From the NCBI GenBank assembly GCA_030016455.1, contig JASEJH010000016.1:1-13561 (forward strand): a stretch of DNA of 13,561 bases. Direction: 5' to 3'. Below the pieces are notes generated by a model, which had not been told where the DNA came from, ran no database searches, and worked only from the letters and a program-made list of their open reading frames with translations. Position numbers and translations under genes: made by a program. This document shows, one piece after another, positions 13,547 through 13,561 of the stretch; positions within the stretch are counted from its first letter, which is position 1, and each line of letters starts with the position of its first letter. The DNA comes from Thermoanaerobacteraceae bacterium. GTDB taxonomy: Bacteria > Bacillota > Desulfotomaculia > Desulfotomaculales > Ammonificaceae.

Positions 13547-13561
13547 GGGAGGGAATTTACT
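13547..13561 (+). promoter_or_regulatory. Shine-Dalgarno sequence of a gene starting just beyond the window
   Basis: CGGGAGGGAATTTACT at the right edge contains GGGAGG about eight bases from the end, the spacing expected before a start codon at the next bases. The missing second ATPase (livF) of the transporter is the obvious candidate, but no codon of it is inside the window. Confidence 0.35.

Overview
The window looks like a piece of chromosome from a GC-rich, Gram-positive anaerobe of the Clostridia (Peptococcaceae / Moorella / Ammonifex-type lineage). This is inferred from the strong Shine-Dalgarno (SD) sequences (one is a perfect AAGGAGGTGA), the frequent TTG and GTG starts, a lipoprotein-type binding protein, an RCKP-type rubredoxin-like mini-protein and the overall protein flavour. 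No rRNA or tRNA gene, CRISPR array or transposase was seen, so the species cannot be named.

Left part (1-4257), a toxin-antitoxin (TA) cluster. A hicB antitoxin (89-526) is preceded by the 3' end of an unidentified gene. A RelB/Phd-like antitoxin with a RelE/ParE toxin (730-1217) and a vapBC pair (1428-2121) follow. After a zinc alcohol dehydrogenase gene (2185-3183) comes an oppositely oriented hepT-mntA pair (4081-3189) with a consensus promoter. Two diverged copies of a roughly 65-bp sequence bracket the RelE/ParE module. The first copy ends a fragment that may be the tail of a type I restriction R subunit. This part looks like an accessory region assembled by successive insertions.

Middle part (4258-7077), household or stress genes: rmuC, a 35-residue four-cysteine rubredoxin-like protein that falls below usual gene-size cut-offs, a phosphoribosyltransferase, and a convergent macro-domain (ADP-ribose-processing) protein.

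Right part (7362-13390), a branched-chain-amino-acid-type (HAAT) ABC uptake operon: ATPase (livG-like), a long-chain acyl-CoA synthetase-like ligase, two permeases (livH-like and livM-like) and a lipoprotein substrate-binding protein (livK-like). A strong intrinsic terminator follows, and an SD at the very edge suggests a further gene, plausibly the missing second ATPase livF. The ligase inside the transporter operon suggests that the imported solute is a carboxylic acid activated to its CoA thioester, rather than an ordinary amino acid. A terminator-shaped hairpin lies in the leader just upstream of livG and may be an attenuator.

No wholly new system could be demonstrated. The observations most worth following are the TA cluster with its repeated tail, the ligase-transporter operon with its leader hairpin, and the mini-rubredoxin with its SD-sequestering hairpin.
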